Origin: Desulfofustis limnaeus
Lineage (GTDB): Bacteria; Desulfobacterota; Desulfobulbia; Desulfobulbales; Desulfocapsaceae
Direction of reading: 5' to 3'
Assembly (NCBI RefSeq): GCF_023169885.1
Contig: NZ_AP025516.1
Location: 2,173,501 to 2,237,500, forward strand
DNA length: 64,000 bases
Shown: in pieces, positions 34,157-46,264 of the stretch
Layout of the letters: each line of letters begins with the position of its first letter
Position numbering within the stretch: position 1 is the stretch's first letter
Notes under the pieces: model-generated
What the model was told of the DNA's origin: nothing
The model's database searches: none
The model's input: the letters and a program-made list of their open reading frames with translations, nothing else
Translations under genes and position numbers: made by a program

Positions 34157-35599
34157 ATTATAAACGAGAATCGCCAACCGGTCAATCAGGAAAAGGTATC
34201 GCCCCTCACCGATATGATTCGTCTGACTCAAGGGAACCTCTACAAAGAAGCCCACTCCTGCCCCAGGTCTTCGGCAAATTCGGCGGCGGGGCATACCGAG
34301 TCGAGGTCGTCATAGTGCTGCAACTCTTCCTCCCCGTCGGGACAGGCGGCCATATCGGAGATGAGTTGCTCGGCCAGTCGATTCAGGTCGGCATCGGTGA
34401 GTGATGGTTCCGTCTCATCTTCCGCTGCATGCGCGTCAGTCGCCGGCGCTTCGGTCCCGGGTTCTTCATCCGGGTCTTCCTCGTCGGTTGCCAGCGCTTC
34501 GGTGACGGGTTCACTATCCAGGCCTTGCTCGTCGGTTGCCGGCACTTCAGTCCCGAGTTCATCCGGATTGTCTGATTTTTCTGCTATCCGATCGTCTTGC
34601 GGCTCCAGTGAGAGTTCAGCCGTCGGGGGAGCGTGCACCTGCGTTGTGGTCTCTTCGTCGGCCGAGTCTTTGATTTGCTCTGCGGTCTTGGATTCTGCTG
34701 AAGCTTCACGCTCCTGCTGCAGCGCATCATCTCTTTGCGGCGAGGTGATTTCACCGCCGGCCAGGCCGACATCAGCGGCCGTCAGGGTCGAGCCGTCGGC
34801 CATCTGGCAGGAGGTGCTGCCATAGACATGGTTTCCCTCTATCTCGTGGTAGGTCTCATCGCTTTCCAGGGAAATGGCGGTGATTCCCTGTTCATCAAGG
34901 GTCTTGAATTCATCTTCACCGGTGAGGCCGTCACCGTCCTTGTCCTGCCAGGTACCAAATGAGGCCCACGTTTCATCTCCGGAGTCGAGCAGACTGTTGC
35001 CGTTGCTGTCGAAGGCCCGGAGTCCCTGGAGGTCGGTGGCGGCATCGGGCACATAGCCGACCAGGGAAATTTCATCGAAGTGCGTGACCCGGCGGTCTGC
35101 GTCATAATCATAGACGAGAAAGGCATCATCGCAGCCGACCCACCCCGATACGTCGAGGCGGCCGTCGCCATTCCAGTCGAACCGCGGCTCCTCGCCAAGG
35201 GCCAGCAGTTCAACGCCGTCGCCGTCGAGATCGAGTACCACCGGGCTATACTGATAGGTATAGGTCCCTTTGCGGGTGGCCAGTTTGTCGAAATCGACAA
35301 AAATGGTGCCGGTGGCGCCGGCCCGATCTACCGCGGTGATGGTGAAGGTGGCAAAGTAGTCGACGGTCTCGTCCATATCATGGGTGCTGTAGCGGAAGCT
35401 GAACTCACCGCGATCGTTCTTCTGAATCAATCTGGCATTGGCATAATTGGTGCGCAACCGGCCGGCCGAGATGGCGGCAATGTCGCCCATCTCCACCCAG
35501 TTGTCCCCGCCGTTCTGGTCACGCACCTGAAAACTGAAATCACTCCACGGTCCCATACCTCCGATATTGACATGGAGCAGAATGGCATAGAGATTGGTG

Positions 35600-38500
35600 A
35601 ACTGCGGGGCAAAATTGTGCTCGAGAATCTGCGGGATGGTCAACCGGCTCGGCACCTCACCGCCGTTGCCATCGGAGACCACATAGTCGATAGCCACCCG
35701 ATCGGTGCCGATCGCCGGCTTGACCGCCAGGTTGCCGCCACTGATCGACACCTGCGCGTCGCCACGGACCACCCGGGGGCTGTGGATGGACAACCGGTCG
35801 CCATCCACGTCGTAATCGTTGCTGACGAGATCGTCGATACGGTAATAATTCCAGATATATTCTTCTGCAGGGGAGCCGACATCCTCCTGGACCACCGGCA
35901 GATCGTTGACCCCGGCCACCCGGATGTGCGACTGAACCGTCGAGACGGCGCCGTAGGAATCGACGACGTGATAGGAAAAGGTGTCGGTACCGAAAAAATC
36001 CGGGTCCGATCGATATGAAACGGCGCCGGTGGACGGATCGTACGAAATGCTGCCATGGGTTGCCCCACCCAGGCCGGCGAAGGCAATGGCATCCTCCTCA
36101 TAGGCCGAAGCCATCTCCACATCGGTGTCGTTGGCCAGCAACTGGGCGATGGTGAACTGAAAATCGTTGTCTTCGACGGCCCCGTCAATGATCTCAGGGA
36201 CCAGGATGGGCCGATCGTTGACCGGTTCGATGTCGAAGAAGGCTACCGAGTCCACCAGCTCACTGATCCCGTCGCTCACCGTATAGGTGAACCAGGCCTG
36301 ACCGGGATAGCAGTTGTTGTAGTTCAGCTCCGGCCGGAACAACACCGTCCCGTCGGCCTGCAATTCAACCTGGCAGTGCTCACCGGCCTCGACGCCGACG
36401 ATGGTCAGCGGATCGTTATCCACGTCGCTGTCGTTGGCCAGCAGTTCCGCCGCTCCGAGGGTAACGATCTCATCTTCTCTGGTGAAAATCAGCTCCGGGT
36501 AGACATCGGGCGAGGTGTTGATCTTCACCGCCAAGGTGGCGGTTGCCTCGGCGGTGCCGCCGTTGCCGTCGCTGATCCGGTAGGAGAAGGAGTCGATGCC
36601 GACCCAGTCCGCCGCCGGGGCGGTATAACGCACGGTGCCGTCGGCGGCCAGGGCAACGCTGCCGAACCGGGCGCTGCCCACCCCAGTGATTGCCAGCGCG
36701 TCGAAATCGGCATCGCTGTCGTTGGCCAGCAGCGCTGTTGGCAGCCAGACATTTTCATAGCCGCTGTTGCTCCACGCCACCAGGTCATCGTCCACCGCGA
36801 GCGGCTCATCATTGACACCGGTGATGGTTAGCTCGACCGCACCGATGGTTGTGCCGCCCTCGCTGTCCGTCACCCGATAGGAGAACGATGCCGGGCCGAA
36901 ATAATCGTCTTCCGGCAGGAAGTGGATGATTCCATCGCCGTCGAGCCATACGTCGCCGTTGGTTGCGTCGACGAAGCCCTCGAAGCGCACGGCCGTGCCG
37001 TCCTCCACATCAGCGGCGCCGGCCATCAGCTCGGCCAGAGCGATACTCACTGCTTCGTCCTCCCAACCGGCGAGCGTGGCCCCGCCGACAACCGGCAGAT
37101 CGTTGACCGGCAGCACAGCGACGTTCAGCCGGCCGTCGATCGCCTCGCCGCTGTCGTTTACCGCCCGATAGCTCAGCGTCGTTTCGCCATACCAGTCCGG
37201 GTCGGGGACAAAGCGGAATAGCCCGGCGTCGCTCTCGATGCGACCTCCCGCTGCGACCTCGAGGGTGTCCAGATGCATCTGTTCGCCGTCGGGGTCCCGC
37301 AGGAATCGGCTCACCTCGGCCGGCGTGAAGAGCAGCGGCTGATCCTCCCGGAGCAGCAACCGGTCGGCGACCATGATCGGCTGATCGGCGACATTTTCGA
37401 CATCAACGGTTACCCACCCCCAGGCCTCGTTGTTCTCTTCGTCCCGTACGCCATAGAAAAAACCGGCATCGGCCCCGAAATAATCGAGCTCCGGCACGAA
37501 TTCCACCTGGCCGTCGGCGCTGAGACTGGCCGTGCCGTGTCGGGCCTCGCCCAAGCCGATGAACTGCAACCGGCCGTCAGGGTCCGAGTCGTTGCCCATC
37601 AGGTCGGCAACGCTCAGCACCAACGGCTCCTCTTCCCGCGTCGCGAAGACGTCGATCCCGAAGTCGGTGGGGTCGTCGACCGGGGTGATCGCCAGCGTCA
37701 GACGGCCGGTAAGCGTTTCTCCCTGCCCGTCTGTGCAGGTGAACAACACGTCTGTTTCACCGTGAAAATCGGCCTCCGGGACATAGCTGAAGACCGTTCC
37801 ATCCGTTTCCACCCGGCCCGGGCCGGCTGGTGACAACGAGGTAAGTACGAGATCATCCCCGTCCGGATCGGTGAGAAAGCGCGCCAGCGTTGCCCGGGAA
37901 AAGACGACCGGCTGATCTTCCTGGCCGACGATCCGATCAGCGACAGGTTGCGGCCGATCGTTGCGGTTGGTCACGTGCACCGCAACCCAGCCTTGCGCCT
38001 CGTTGCCGTCGCCATCGACCACGGCATAGGTGAATCCGGCCGCGGTGCCGAAATAGTCGTGATCCGGGGTGAATTGCACAGTGCCGTCGTCTGTCAGGTC
38101 GACACTGCCGTGTACCGCTGCTCCAAGTTCGGCGAACCGAAGCGGGCCATCGGGATCTGAACTGCCGGCCAGCAGATCGGCAAGCTTGATCGACACCGGT
38201 GTTTCTTCCGTGGTGGGTAAGGTTGTGTCGGCAAATCGGGTGGGATCATCCACCGGTTCAACGGCCAGCGAGATGTGCGCCTCTACCGTCTCGCCATGCG
38301 GATCGGCGACGCTCAGGGACAGCAGGGCCGGGCCATGATAGTCGGCCTGCGGTACAAACGAGAAAAGACCACCCTGCTCGACCACCCGACCACCGGTAAT
38401 GGCCTGGCAGTCGACGACCGACAGCGGGTCACCGTCGGGATCGGAGAAGAGACGGGCCAGGGTCGGCGCGTCGAAGGACAGCGGTACGTCTTCATCAGTC

Positions 38501-39970
38501 ATCAGCGAACCACCGAGCACTTCCGGCCGGTCGTTAACCGGCGCAACCGCAACCTGCACCCAGCCTTCCGACACCGCAGCTTCGCTGTCGGCAACCCGAT
38601 AGAAAAAGCCGGCCTGGTCCCCATGGTAATGAGCTTCCGGGGTGAAGGTAATCGTTCCGTCGGCGTCCTGGGCAACGCTTCCGCGGTGAGCTTCACCTAA
38701 CGCCACAAAGGTGAAGACCGTGCCGTCCACATCGGTGTCGTTGGCCAGCAGGTCGGCAACGCTGGTCGTGACGGCTTGGTCCTCACGGGTGGTGAGCAGG
38801 TCGTCGCCGGTATCGATGGGATCGTTGACCGCGGTGACGGTGAAGGCCAGAGACCCCTCCACGAAGCCTCGATGATTGTCGCTGGCCCGATAGTCAAAGA
38901 AGGCCGGCCCGGCATAGTTTGCCGCCGGCTGAAAGGCCAGATAACCGTCCACGGTGATGAAGCTGCCGCCGCTGACATTGCTGACCGATTCCAGACGCAA
39001 GTCGTCGCCATCGGGATCAAAGAGAAAGATGGCAACCTCTTGCGGTGAGAAGACGAGGATCTCATCCTCGTCGATGGGCGGCCGGGTCGTTTCCATGACC
39101 ACCGGCGGCTCCCGACTGGCCAACACCTCCACGTGGGCCCACCCGACGGCGCGGTTGCCGGATTCATCGACCACCTCGTAGGAGAAACCGGCATCGTTTC
39201 CGGCATAATCCGCTTCCGGCGTGAAACTGACGGCCCCACCCGAACCGAGCGTCACCGTCCCGTGCCGGGCGGCCCCGAGGGCAACGAAGCGTATCGTCTC
39301 GCCATCGAACTCCCGGTCGTTGGCCAGCAACTGCTCCACAGAGGTGGTCATGGTGCTGTCCTCACGGATGAGGAATCGGTCGCTGCCGGGCAGCGGCGGA
39401 CCGTTGACATCCTCGTAGGTGAGGCACGCGGTAGCCATCACCGGGTAGGCATCGATGGCATCGCGTATCCAGTAGGAGAACTCGATATCGCCGACAAAAC
39501 CGGGTTCCGGAACCAGCGCCAGCCGCCCATCGACGACGCTCACCTCGGCGCGGGTGACCCCGCGCAGATGATCGAGCACCAGCGGGTCACCGTCCGGGTC
39601 GTAATCGTTGACCAACAGGTGATCGAGAAAGAACGGCTGCCCCTCCTGCAAGGTGAACCGGTCGGGGGCTGCCACCGGTTCGTCGTTGACGTTTTCCACC
39701 CTGACGATGGCCTGGTCCCGTCGGGTTGTGCCGTCGGGCAACTGGACCGTGAAAGAAAAGGAAGCGGTCCCGACAAAACCGGGGTCCGGAGCGAAGCGGA
39801 TATCGCCGTTGTCATCGATCCAAACGCTGCCGTGGTTCGCCCCGTCAAGCGACCGGAGCAGCGGCTGCTCGGCGCTGAGGCCGTAGGCGCCGGACAGCGT
39901 GTCCTCGAGCAATTCGGCGGGCAGGAAGCGCAGGATGGTGTCTTCCGCCATCCGAAAGTGCGGCTCGGCC
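35600..39970 (-). repeat. Fifteen cadherin/VCBS-like repeats within the giant secreted protein
   Basis: Fifteen consecutive units of about 95 residues, each with an ED-x-P opening, a (L/A)ND-x-DxDG or DPDGD calcium-site-like motif, FxPxxxYxG, and a closing VNDxP. From the third to the tenth unit (about 37085-39395) two kinds alternate: one opening like REDQAVTTSVADLLAND with a LGxARHGSV strand, the other like REDQPLLFTPAEVSRFL with a GGR(V/I)E strand. The real repeat there is therefore a doublet of about 192 residues, present four times. Confidence 0.85.
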
Positions 39971-42900
39971 GGCGGCGGTTCCTCGGGCTGGTCAGGAAGA
40001 GCGGCTTCATCGGCTGCGGAGGCTGATGCTCCTGCCTCAACCCGGCTGTCCGGGAAAGAGTTATCGTCGGTGTGGGCGAACGGTTCCACTCGACCACCGC
40101 TGAAAGGATGCTGCTGCGGCTGAGCGAACACCTGGGCCTGCTCGACCATCCCCTCCTGCCGGAGATGACGAGACGTCAACGCACCATCGGCGTTGCGTTG
40201 CCACCAGGCGGCCAAGCTACCGGTATGCTGCCAGCCGGTGAAGACCTGGGCATCCCGCAAGGAGAGCGCGTCACCGGGCTGCCCGGTGACGGACCAGGCC
40301 TGCAGGGACGACTGGGCGGCCCACGTGGAAGCCGGGTGAGCGGCAAGACCACTTTTATCCGACCAGGCCGTCTCGCTCGCCTCGTGCCGGTCCAAGCCGC
40401 GATGGTCGACAGGTGCGGCATCGCTGCCATCAAGCTGTTGCAGCCATTGCCGATACTCGTTCAGTTCTGCCGGGGTTGCCGGCCGGATGCCGGGATGATC
40501 ATCAGCCAGTGAGCCGGAAGCAGCCGTCGTGGCGGCGGCCAAACCGAGCAGCCCGCCGGGCAGGATCAACGACATGGCCAGCATATCGGCCCCGCTGCCG
40601 CCAAACAGCGTGTTCAAACCAGCCACCCGAAGAACCTGGCCCATGCGCTGGGCCGGAAGCTGGTCCGGCGGTATCGGCAACGATGTGACGTCCTTTGCCT
40701 CGGCGACAAACAGCCGGTCCTGCGGCCCCTGGTTACCGCCGCCGCGGATCACGCCGCTGCCCGTGGAGGAGCCGATTCGTGAACTCGTTTCTCCGGTGAC
40801 ATAGGTGCTACCGCGCCGGGTGAAACCGTAACCGGCCATAACGGCGTCCACGGCCTGGAGATCGATGCGCCCGTCACTGCTCCGGGCCGTCTGTACCGCA
40901 CGGTCGAGGCGTTCACCACGGTCCCGGGCATAGAGTACGCCGCGCAGCTGCTCAGCCGCCCGGGACATGTCGTCGAGCCGAACCTCGATCCTGCCGCCAC
41001 ACGAATCGTCATAGATAATGCGAAATGGCTCGCCGGCCGTCGCGTTCAAGCGGGGCATGGCGCCGTCTATCAGCAATCGGCCCCCGGCGTCGCGATAGCT
41101 CTCGAGCACCGGCACCAGCGACCAGCCAGAGCTGCCTGCCGCCTCCTGCATTTCGGCATCACCGCCGACGTGAACGGTGATGGTACCATCCGCATCGAGG
41201 GAAAAAGAAGCGGTGGCCTCCGGCTGATCGCGGCTGCCGACCATCATGTTGCCGATCTGCAGCACCAGAGCGAATATCCAACCATACGGCGGGCAGCTCA
41301 TCAGATAGGTGGAGGCCGCCGATATCGCGGCGCCCCGCGTATCGCCATCGGCCGCCTGCAACGCGGCCGCCGCATAGCCGGCATAGGAAAGCGCCGGGGA
41401 AGAGACCGTTGCCGGTTTCGAAGCATTGGCCAGCGTGGCAGCCGAATTGTACGCATTGACCGCATGGTGCGCCGTGTTGGCCGCGGTGATGGCGATGGCT
41501 CCGGCATCACCCGACTCGAGCACCTCATCGAGTTGCGACAGGTTCAGCACCAGCCCGATAACCGAGGCGAGACCCTGCAAGGCGGTACCCGTGGCGTTGA
41601 TTTCAGCACCGGTGGTGGCGATCGCCGAGGTAGCATCTGCCGCTGCATAGGCGGCCAGATACTGGTCTATCTGTATCGCCAGATCAACGGACGACTGGGC
41701 CATGGCCCAGCCATTTCCGTTGTCCAAGGCCTGCAGCAAAGACAGCGAAGAAGCCCCCAGCGACAACGCTGACGATCCGGGACTGCCCAACAATGACTCG
41801 TGGCCGTTGGCCACCAGGTATCGATCAATCTGGCCAAGCAGACCGGCGCCCTGGGCGAGCATCGAAAAGGTGTCGCTGTCTTCGATCGCCTGCCCCAGCG
41901 CGACAGCGCTTTGCAGGCCGCTGACCACCTGGTTCAGCGTTGCTGGCCCGGCACTGCTGCTGCCGAGTTCGGTGAGGCTTGCCCGTTGACTGGCCGCCGA
42001 ATAGTAACCAAAGACCGCCTGCACCAGATTGGTCAAATCACCATCCTGCACGGCCGACACAAGCTGTTGCTGGGCCCCCAGCAGGGCGATATCGGCCACC
42101 AGCAGTCGCTCGCTCACGTGTACCTGATAATCGTGGAAGTGTTCTTGCGTTTCCGCCACATGGGCAGCCATCCGTTCGATCTCATCGAACCCTGATCTTT
42201 CGATCAACGCCGTTGCCTGTTGCGCGGTGAGACCCAGGTCAAGCAGCTGTTGGCGCAACGCAGCAACGGTCAAGGGAGGCTGGTCGTCATTGATCACCTG
42301 GGTGGCATCGGGAGACTGCGGCTCGTCAAGCTCCGGCGCTCGAATGATCCGGCCATCGGAACACAGGAAATACACCGAGTGGTCATCGGCAGCCCGAAAT
42401 TGCAGCAGGGGAAAGTCTGGAGTCGGGCCAACCGGCTCTGCCGGTGACACCGTTTCCTGCGATTGCGCATCGTTGCCCGCATTTTCCAAGGCTACCCTGA
42501 GCCACTGGTCGACAAACGAGCTATCACCGCCATAGGTATCGACAATGATGCTGTCCCGGGATTTCACCAGCGACAGCAATTTCTTCTCATACTGGGCAAG
42601 GTGGGCCTCGTCCGATATCTTCTCGTTGCCCTGGTTACCGTCTTCGACTTCCTGCCGTTCGGTATGTTCGGCAACCGCCGCCCGCAAAGATGCGACTTTT
42701 TCCGTCAAAACGTTGATGGTCTCGTTGATAAAGACGATCAGCGGATCGATTCCTTTGGCGTTTTGTATCGCTTCAAGAATCTTGATCCGGCTTTCTCGAT
42801 CGGTATGCTGCGATACGATCAGATGGTACAGGGATGTACCGAAATCGGGATCGACCGTGTCCATGGAGACGGTCACCCCAATATGATCGACCCCCGGCCA

Positions 42901-43854
42901 TAGTTTCGACAAACCGGAGACGATGCTGCCCGCCTCCAGAACATTAACCAGCTGCCCAGCCTTCACCCCTTTGGGAACTTGCGTATAGGTGAGTTGGCTG
43001 ACGAGGGCCACATATTCGGCACTCTTCACCACCCCGCCGCCAGCCGCGGGATCGGTGGTGGTACCGCAAAAGCCAAAGGTCCAGGCGAGGATTTGCGCTA
43101 TGGCCCCGCCTTTGGAATCGCCTGCGAGGGAATAGCGATAATTCTCTTTGATGTTATTCTGATCTGTTACAAACTCATCAACAAATTTAATCGCTTCTAC
43201 ATCTTGTATGTGAAGATTTCCGATAGCGTGTTGAAAGTTTGGGCCATCTCTGCCCCAATCCAAGTCATCTTCTGAACCACGCGTTGCAAATACAACCTCT
43301 TTGGTACCAATTTTTCGGAATGCATAAATTTCTAATCCGTTATCTAATTCCACTGCTGTCCAAAATAGGACAGAGTTGGAAATTTAATGCCCATTTTCTG
43401 GGGAATTGAGATCGACAAATTCGCTTTCTCGAAACTAGGTTCCCTTTTTGCTCTCATCTGGCAACCGCCTGTCCAAAACCGGGGAGCCTGAGTTGGATTA
43501 CCGGTGGCACCGGCGGTTGGCCATGGGGATCGTGCAGCCATGCCATCAAATCACGATAGGTAAAGAGATTCATGCGCAGCATCGTCGCCAGATTTGACAT
43601 TGACCAGCCGAACCGGGAGAGATGATGCAGATACTTGAGCAGGAGCAAAACAATCAAGGCTGTCCAAATCTGGATACGCAAGGCATTCTCGCTGGTGCCG
43701 ATAAAGGTCTTCACCTTGAGATGCTGCTTGAGCGTTTTGAAAAAGATCTCGATCTCCCAGCGGTCCTTGTAGATGGGTAACCGTCAAATGAACCCCATCT
43801 GGTCAAGGAGCCTGAGACATGGTCATGTATGCCGAAAATTTTCAGGAGGCATGC

Positions 43855-44202
43855 ATGGAACAGGAAGCAATCAAGAATCGCAGGACAAAACAGTCGTTCT
43901 GGCAGCACCACATTGACGACTGGCGTCAATCAGGAAAAAGCCAACGGCGCTATTGCCTGGCACACGGACTAGCTCTGGCCACCTTTGGCTACTGGCGACG
44001 GAAAATAAGAGAGGGGCGTACCGAGAAGCCGCACTTCTATCCGCTGGTGCTCTCCGGCCAATCTTTCAGAAGCAAAACGACTCATATGAGCCATTCAGGT
44101 TTGCGCGTCGTGCTCGGCAACAACCGTTTCACCATCGAGATCGATGACCATTTCTCGCCGGCGGTTTTGCGGGACCTGGTCACCACCCTGGAACAGTTGT
44201 GA
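43855..44202 (+). CDS. tnpA: IS66 accessory protein TnpA
   Basis: A 115-residue basic protein with a helix-turn-helix region (SGKSQRRYCLAHGLALATFGYW), matching the small first gene of IS66 elements. An AGGAGG ribosome site five bases before ATG 43855 decides the start. Its stop overlaps the tnpB start codon. It is needed for IS66 transposition but is not the catalytic protein. Confidence 0.88.
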   Translation: MEQEAIKNRRTKQSFWQHHIDDWRQSGKSQRRYCLAHGLALATFGYWRRKIREGRTEKPHFYPLVLSGQSFRSKTTHMSHSGLRVVLGNNRFTIEIDDHFSPAVLRDLVTTLEQL

Positions 44203-44549
44203 TGAACCGGACAGCTGGAGGAACAACCGTGTACCTGGCGCTGGGCGCGACGGACATGCGCAAATCAATCAACGGCCTGTCGCTGCTGGTGGAAGAACAG
44301 TTCGAGCTGGACCTCTTTACCGGCAACCTGTTTGCCTTCTGCAACCGCCGCCGGGACATGGTCAAGATCCTCTACTGGGACACTAACGGCTTCTGCATCT
44401 GGCTCAAGCGTTTGGAGCAGGATCAGTTCCGTTGGCCGCAGAGCGAGCAGGAGGTGATGGAGATCAGTCCGACAGCTCTGAACTGGTTGCTGCATGGCCT
44501 GGATGTCCGCCAGGCGCATCGCCGGCTGAGCTATGGATCGGTCGCCTGA
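44202..44549 (+). CDS. tnpB: IS66 accessory protein TnpB
   Basis: A 115-residue protein with all landmarks of IS66 Orf2: LALGATDMRKSINGLSLLV, LFAFCNRRRDMVKILYWD and GFCIWLKRLEQDQFRWP. It is translationally coupled to tnpA through TGATG. It is required for transposition by an incompletely defined role. Confidence 0.95.
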   Translation: MNRTAGGTTVYLALGATDMRKSINGLSLLVEEQFELDLFTGNLFAFCNRRRDMVKILYWDTNGFCIWLKRLEQDQFRWPQSEQEVMEISPTALNWLLHGLDVRQAHRRLSYGSVA

Positions 44550-44611
44550 AAATATTCTATTATATTGATTTTATTAATGATATAGTTGTTCGTTCGTGGT
44601 AGTATGGCAGC

Positions 44612-46264
44612 ATGAAACCTGCCACCGAAACCACCTTGCCCGACGACCCGGAAGAACTGAAGCGGATTATCGTCCACCTGCAACAGGAGCAGGACCGCCT
44701 GCAACAAGAACAGGGCCGCCTGCAGCAGGAACGGAACCGCCTGGAACGGGAGCAGGACCGCTACGAGCAGGAAATCAACCTGCTCCACGAGCGCATCCGG
44801 CTGCTGTATGGCAAATTGTTCGGCAAGAAGAGCGAGAAGCACCCCGCTCGCGAGGACAGCCCGCAGCTGCCGCTGTTCGATATGCCGGAGCCGGCCGAGA
44901 TCGAGCCGGAACGCGAAACAGTCGAAGTGCCGTCCCACACCCGGCAGAAGCGCGGCCGCAAGCCGCTGCCAGTGGAGCTGCCGCGCGTGGAAGTGGTTCA
45001 TGATATCGACGAAGCGGAGAAGACCTGCGGCTGCGGCGCCCGGTTGGACAAGATCGGCGAGGACGTCTCCGAGAAGCTCGATCTCATCCCGGCGATCATC
45101 CGGGTCATCAGACATATCCGGCCCAAGTACGCCTGCAAACAGTGCGAAGGGCTGGAGACCGAGGGCGGCACGGTCAAGATCGCACCGCCCCCGCCGCAGA
45201 TCATTGACAAAGGAATTGCCACCGCCGGCCTGCTGGCCCATATCCTTACCGCCAAGTTCTGCGACGCGCTGCCGTTTTACCGACAGGAGAAGCAGTTCGA
45301 CCGGCTGGGCGCCGATGTGGGGCGGGCCACCATGTGCAACTGGGCGATGAAGGCGGCCGAGGCCTGTCAGCCGGTGCTGACGTTATTACACCGGGAGATC
45401 CGCTCGGGACCGTTGATCAACATCGACGAGACGACGGTGCAGGTGTTGGATGAACCGGGGCGCGCCGCGACGACGAAATCATATATGTGGGTCTGTCGTG
45501 GCGGTCCAACCGGAACACCGGGCATCCGCTACCATTACGCACCGAGCCGTTCTTCCACAGTGGCCCGGGAGTTGCTCGATGGTTATGCCGGGATCGTGCA
45601 GACCGACGGTTATAGTGGCTATGATTATCTCGACCACGATCCGGCGATCCTCCATGCCGGTTGCCTGGCCCATGTGCGGCGGAAGTTCGACGAGGCAAGA
45701 CGAGGCAGCGGCAAACCATCCGGGAAAACGGGGAGCGCCGACGTGGCCCTGAGTTATATCGGCAAGCTCTATCGGATCGAATCCGAGGCCAAGCGAAAAG
45801 GGCTGACTTCCGAAGAGCTGCGGACGCTGCGCCAGGAGCGGGCTAAACCGATCTTCGATGACTTCCGTACCTGGCTGCACAAGAAAGCCACCCAGGTGGT
45901 GCCGAAGAGCCTGCTCGGTGTGGCGGTTCATTATGCACTGAGCCAGTGGGACCGGTTGGTGGTGTATCTGGAGCATGGTGAGATGACACCGGATAACAAT
46001 CAGGCTGAAAATGCCATCCGGCCGTTCGTGGTGGGGAGGAAAAACTGGTTGTTTGCTGGGACCCCGAAAGGCGCCCGGGCCAGTGCCGATCTTTACAGTC
46101 TGATCGAGACGGCCAAGGCGAACGGGTTGGAACCGTACCGGTATCTTCGCTATCTGTTCGAGAAACTGCCGTTTGCTCGGAGCACGGAAGATTATCAGGC
46201 GCTACTGCCGATGCGGCTTCGTCCGGAAGATGTGGAACTGAAGAATATTGCCAGAGGGGTTTAA
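44612..46264 (+). CDS. tnpC: IS66-family transposase TnpC
   Basis: A 550-residue DDE transposase. The N-terminal 60 residues form a coiled coil made from repeated LQQEQ/RLQQE units. A Cys-rich region follows (KTCGCGARLD and KYACKQCEG), the IS66 zinc-finger part. Catalytic residues lie in INIDETTVQVL, IVQTDGYSGYDYL and NNQAENAIRPFVVGRKNWLF. The stop is 11 bases before the right end of the element. The gene appears intact. Confidence 0.95.
   Translation: MKPATETTLPDDPEELKRIIVHLQQEQDRLQQEQGRLQQERNRLEREQDRYEQEINLLHERIRLLYGKLFGKKSEKHPAREDSPQLPLFDMPEPAEIEPERETVEVPSHTRQKRGRKPLPVELPRVEVVHDIDEAEKTCGCGARLDKIGEDVSEKLDLIPAIIRVIRHIRPKYACKQCEGLETEGGTVKIAPPPPQIIDKGIATAGLLAHILTAKFCDALPFYRQEKQFDRLGADVGRATMCNWAMKAAEACQPVLTLLHREIRSGPLINIDETTVQVLDEPGRAATTKSYMWVCRGGPTGTPGIRYHYAPSRSSTVARELLDGYAGIVQTDGYSGYDYLDHDPAILHAGCLAHVRRKFDEARRGSGKPSGKTGSADVALSYIGKLYRIESEAKRKGLTSEELRTLRQERAKPIFDDFRTWLHKKATQVVPKSLLGVAVHYALSQWDRLVVYLEHGEMTPDNNQAENAIRPFVVGRKNWLFAGTPKGARASADLYSLIETAKANGLEPYRYLRYLFEKLPFARSTEDYQALLPMRLRPEDVELKNIARGV

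Noticed and set aside
35600..39970. Regular repeats considered as a CRISPR or satellite array
   Set aside because: The period is about 290 bp, the units are diverged and keep reading frame, and they encode folded domains with conserved calcium-site motifs.
35080..40026. Several long plus-strand frames opposite the giant repeat protein
   Set aside because: They repeat with the same period as the antisense repeats and encode valine/aspartate/histidine-rich nonsense, so they are shadows of the repeats.
44612..44800. Tandem 21-base-like repeats at the start of tnpC as a regulatory repeat
   Set aside because: They encode heptad-like LQQEQ units of the transposase coiled coil and stay in frame, so they are coding repeats.
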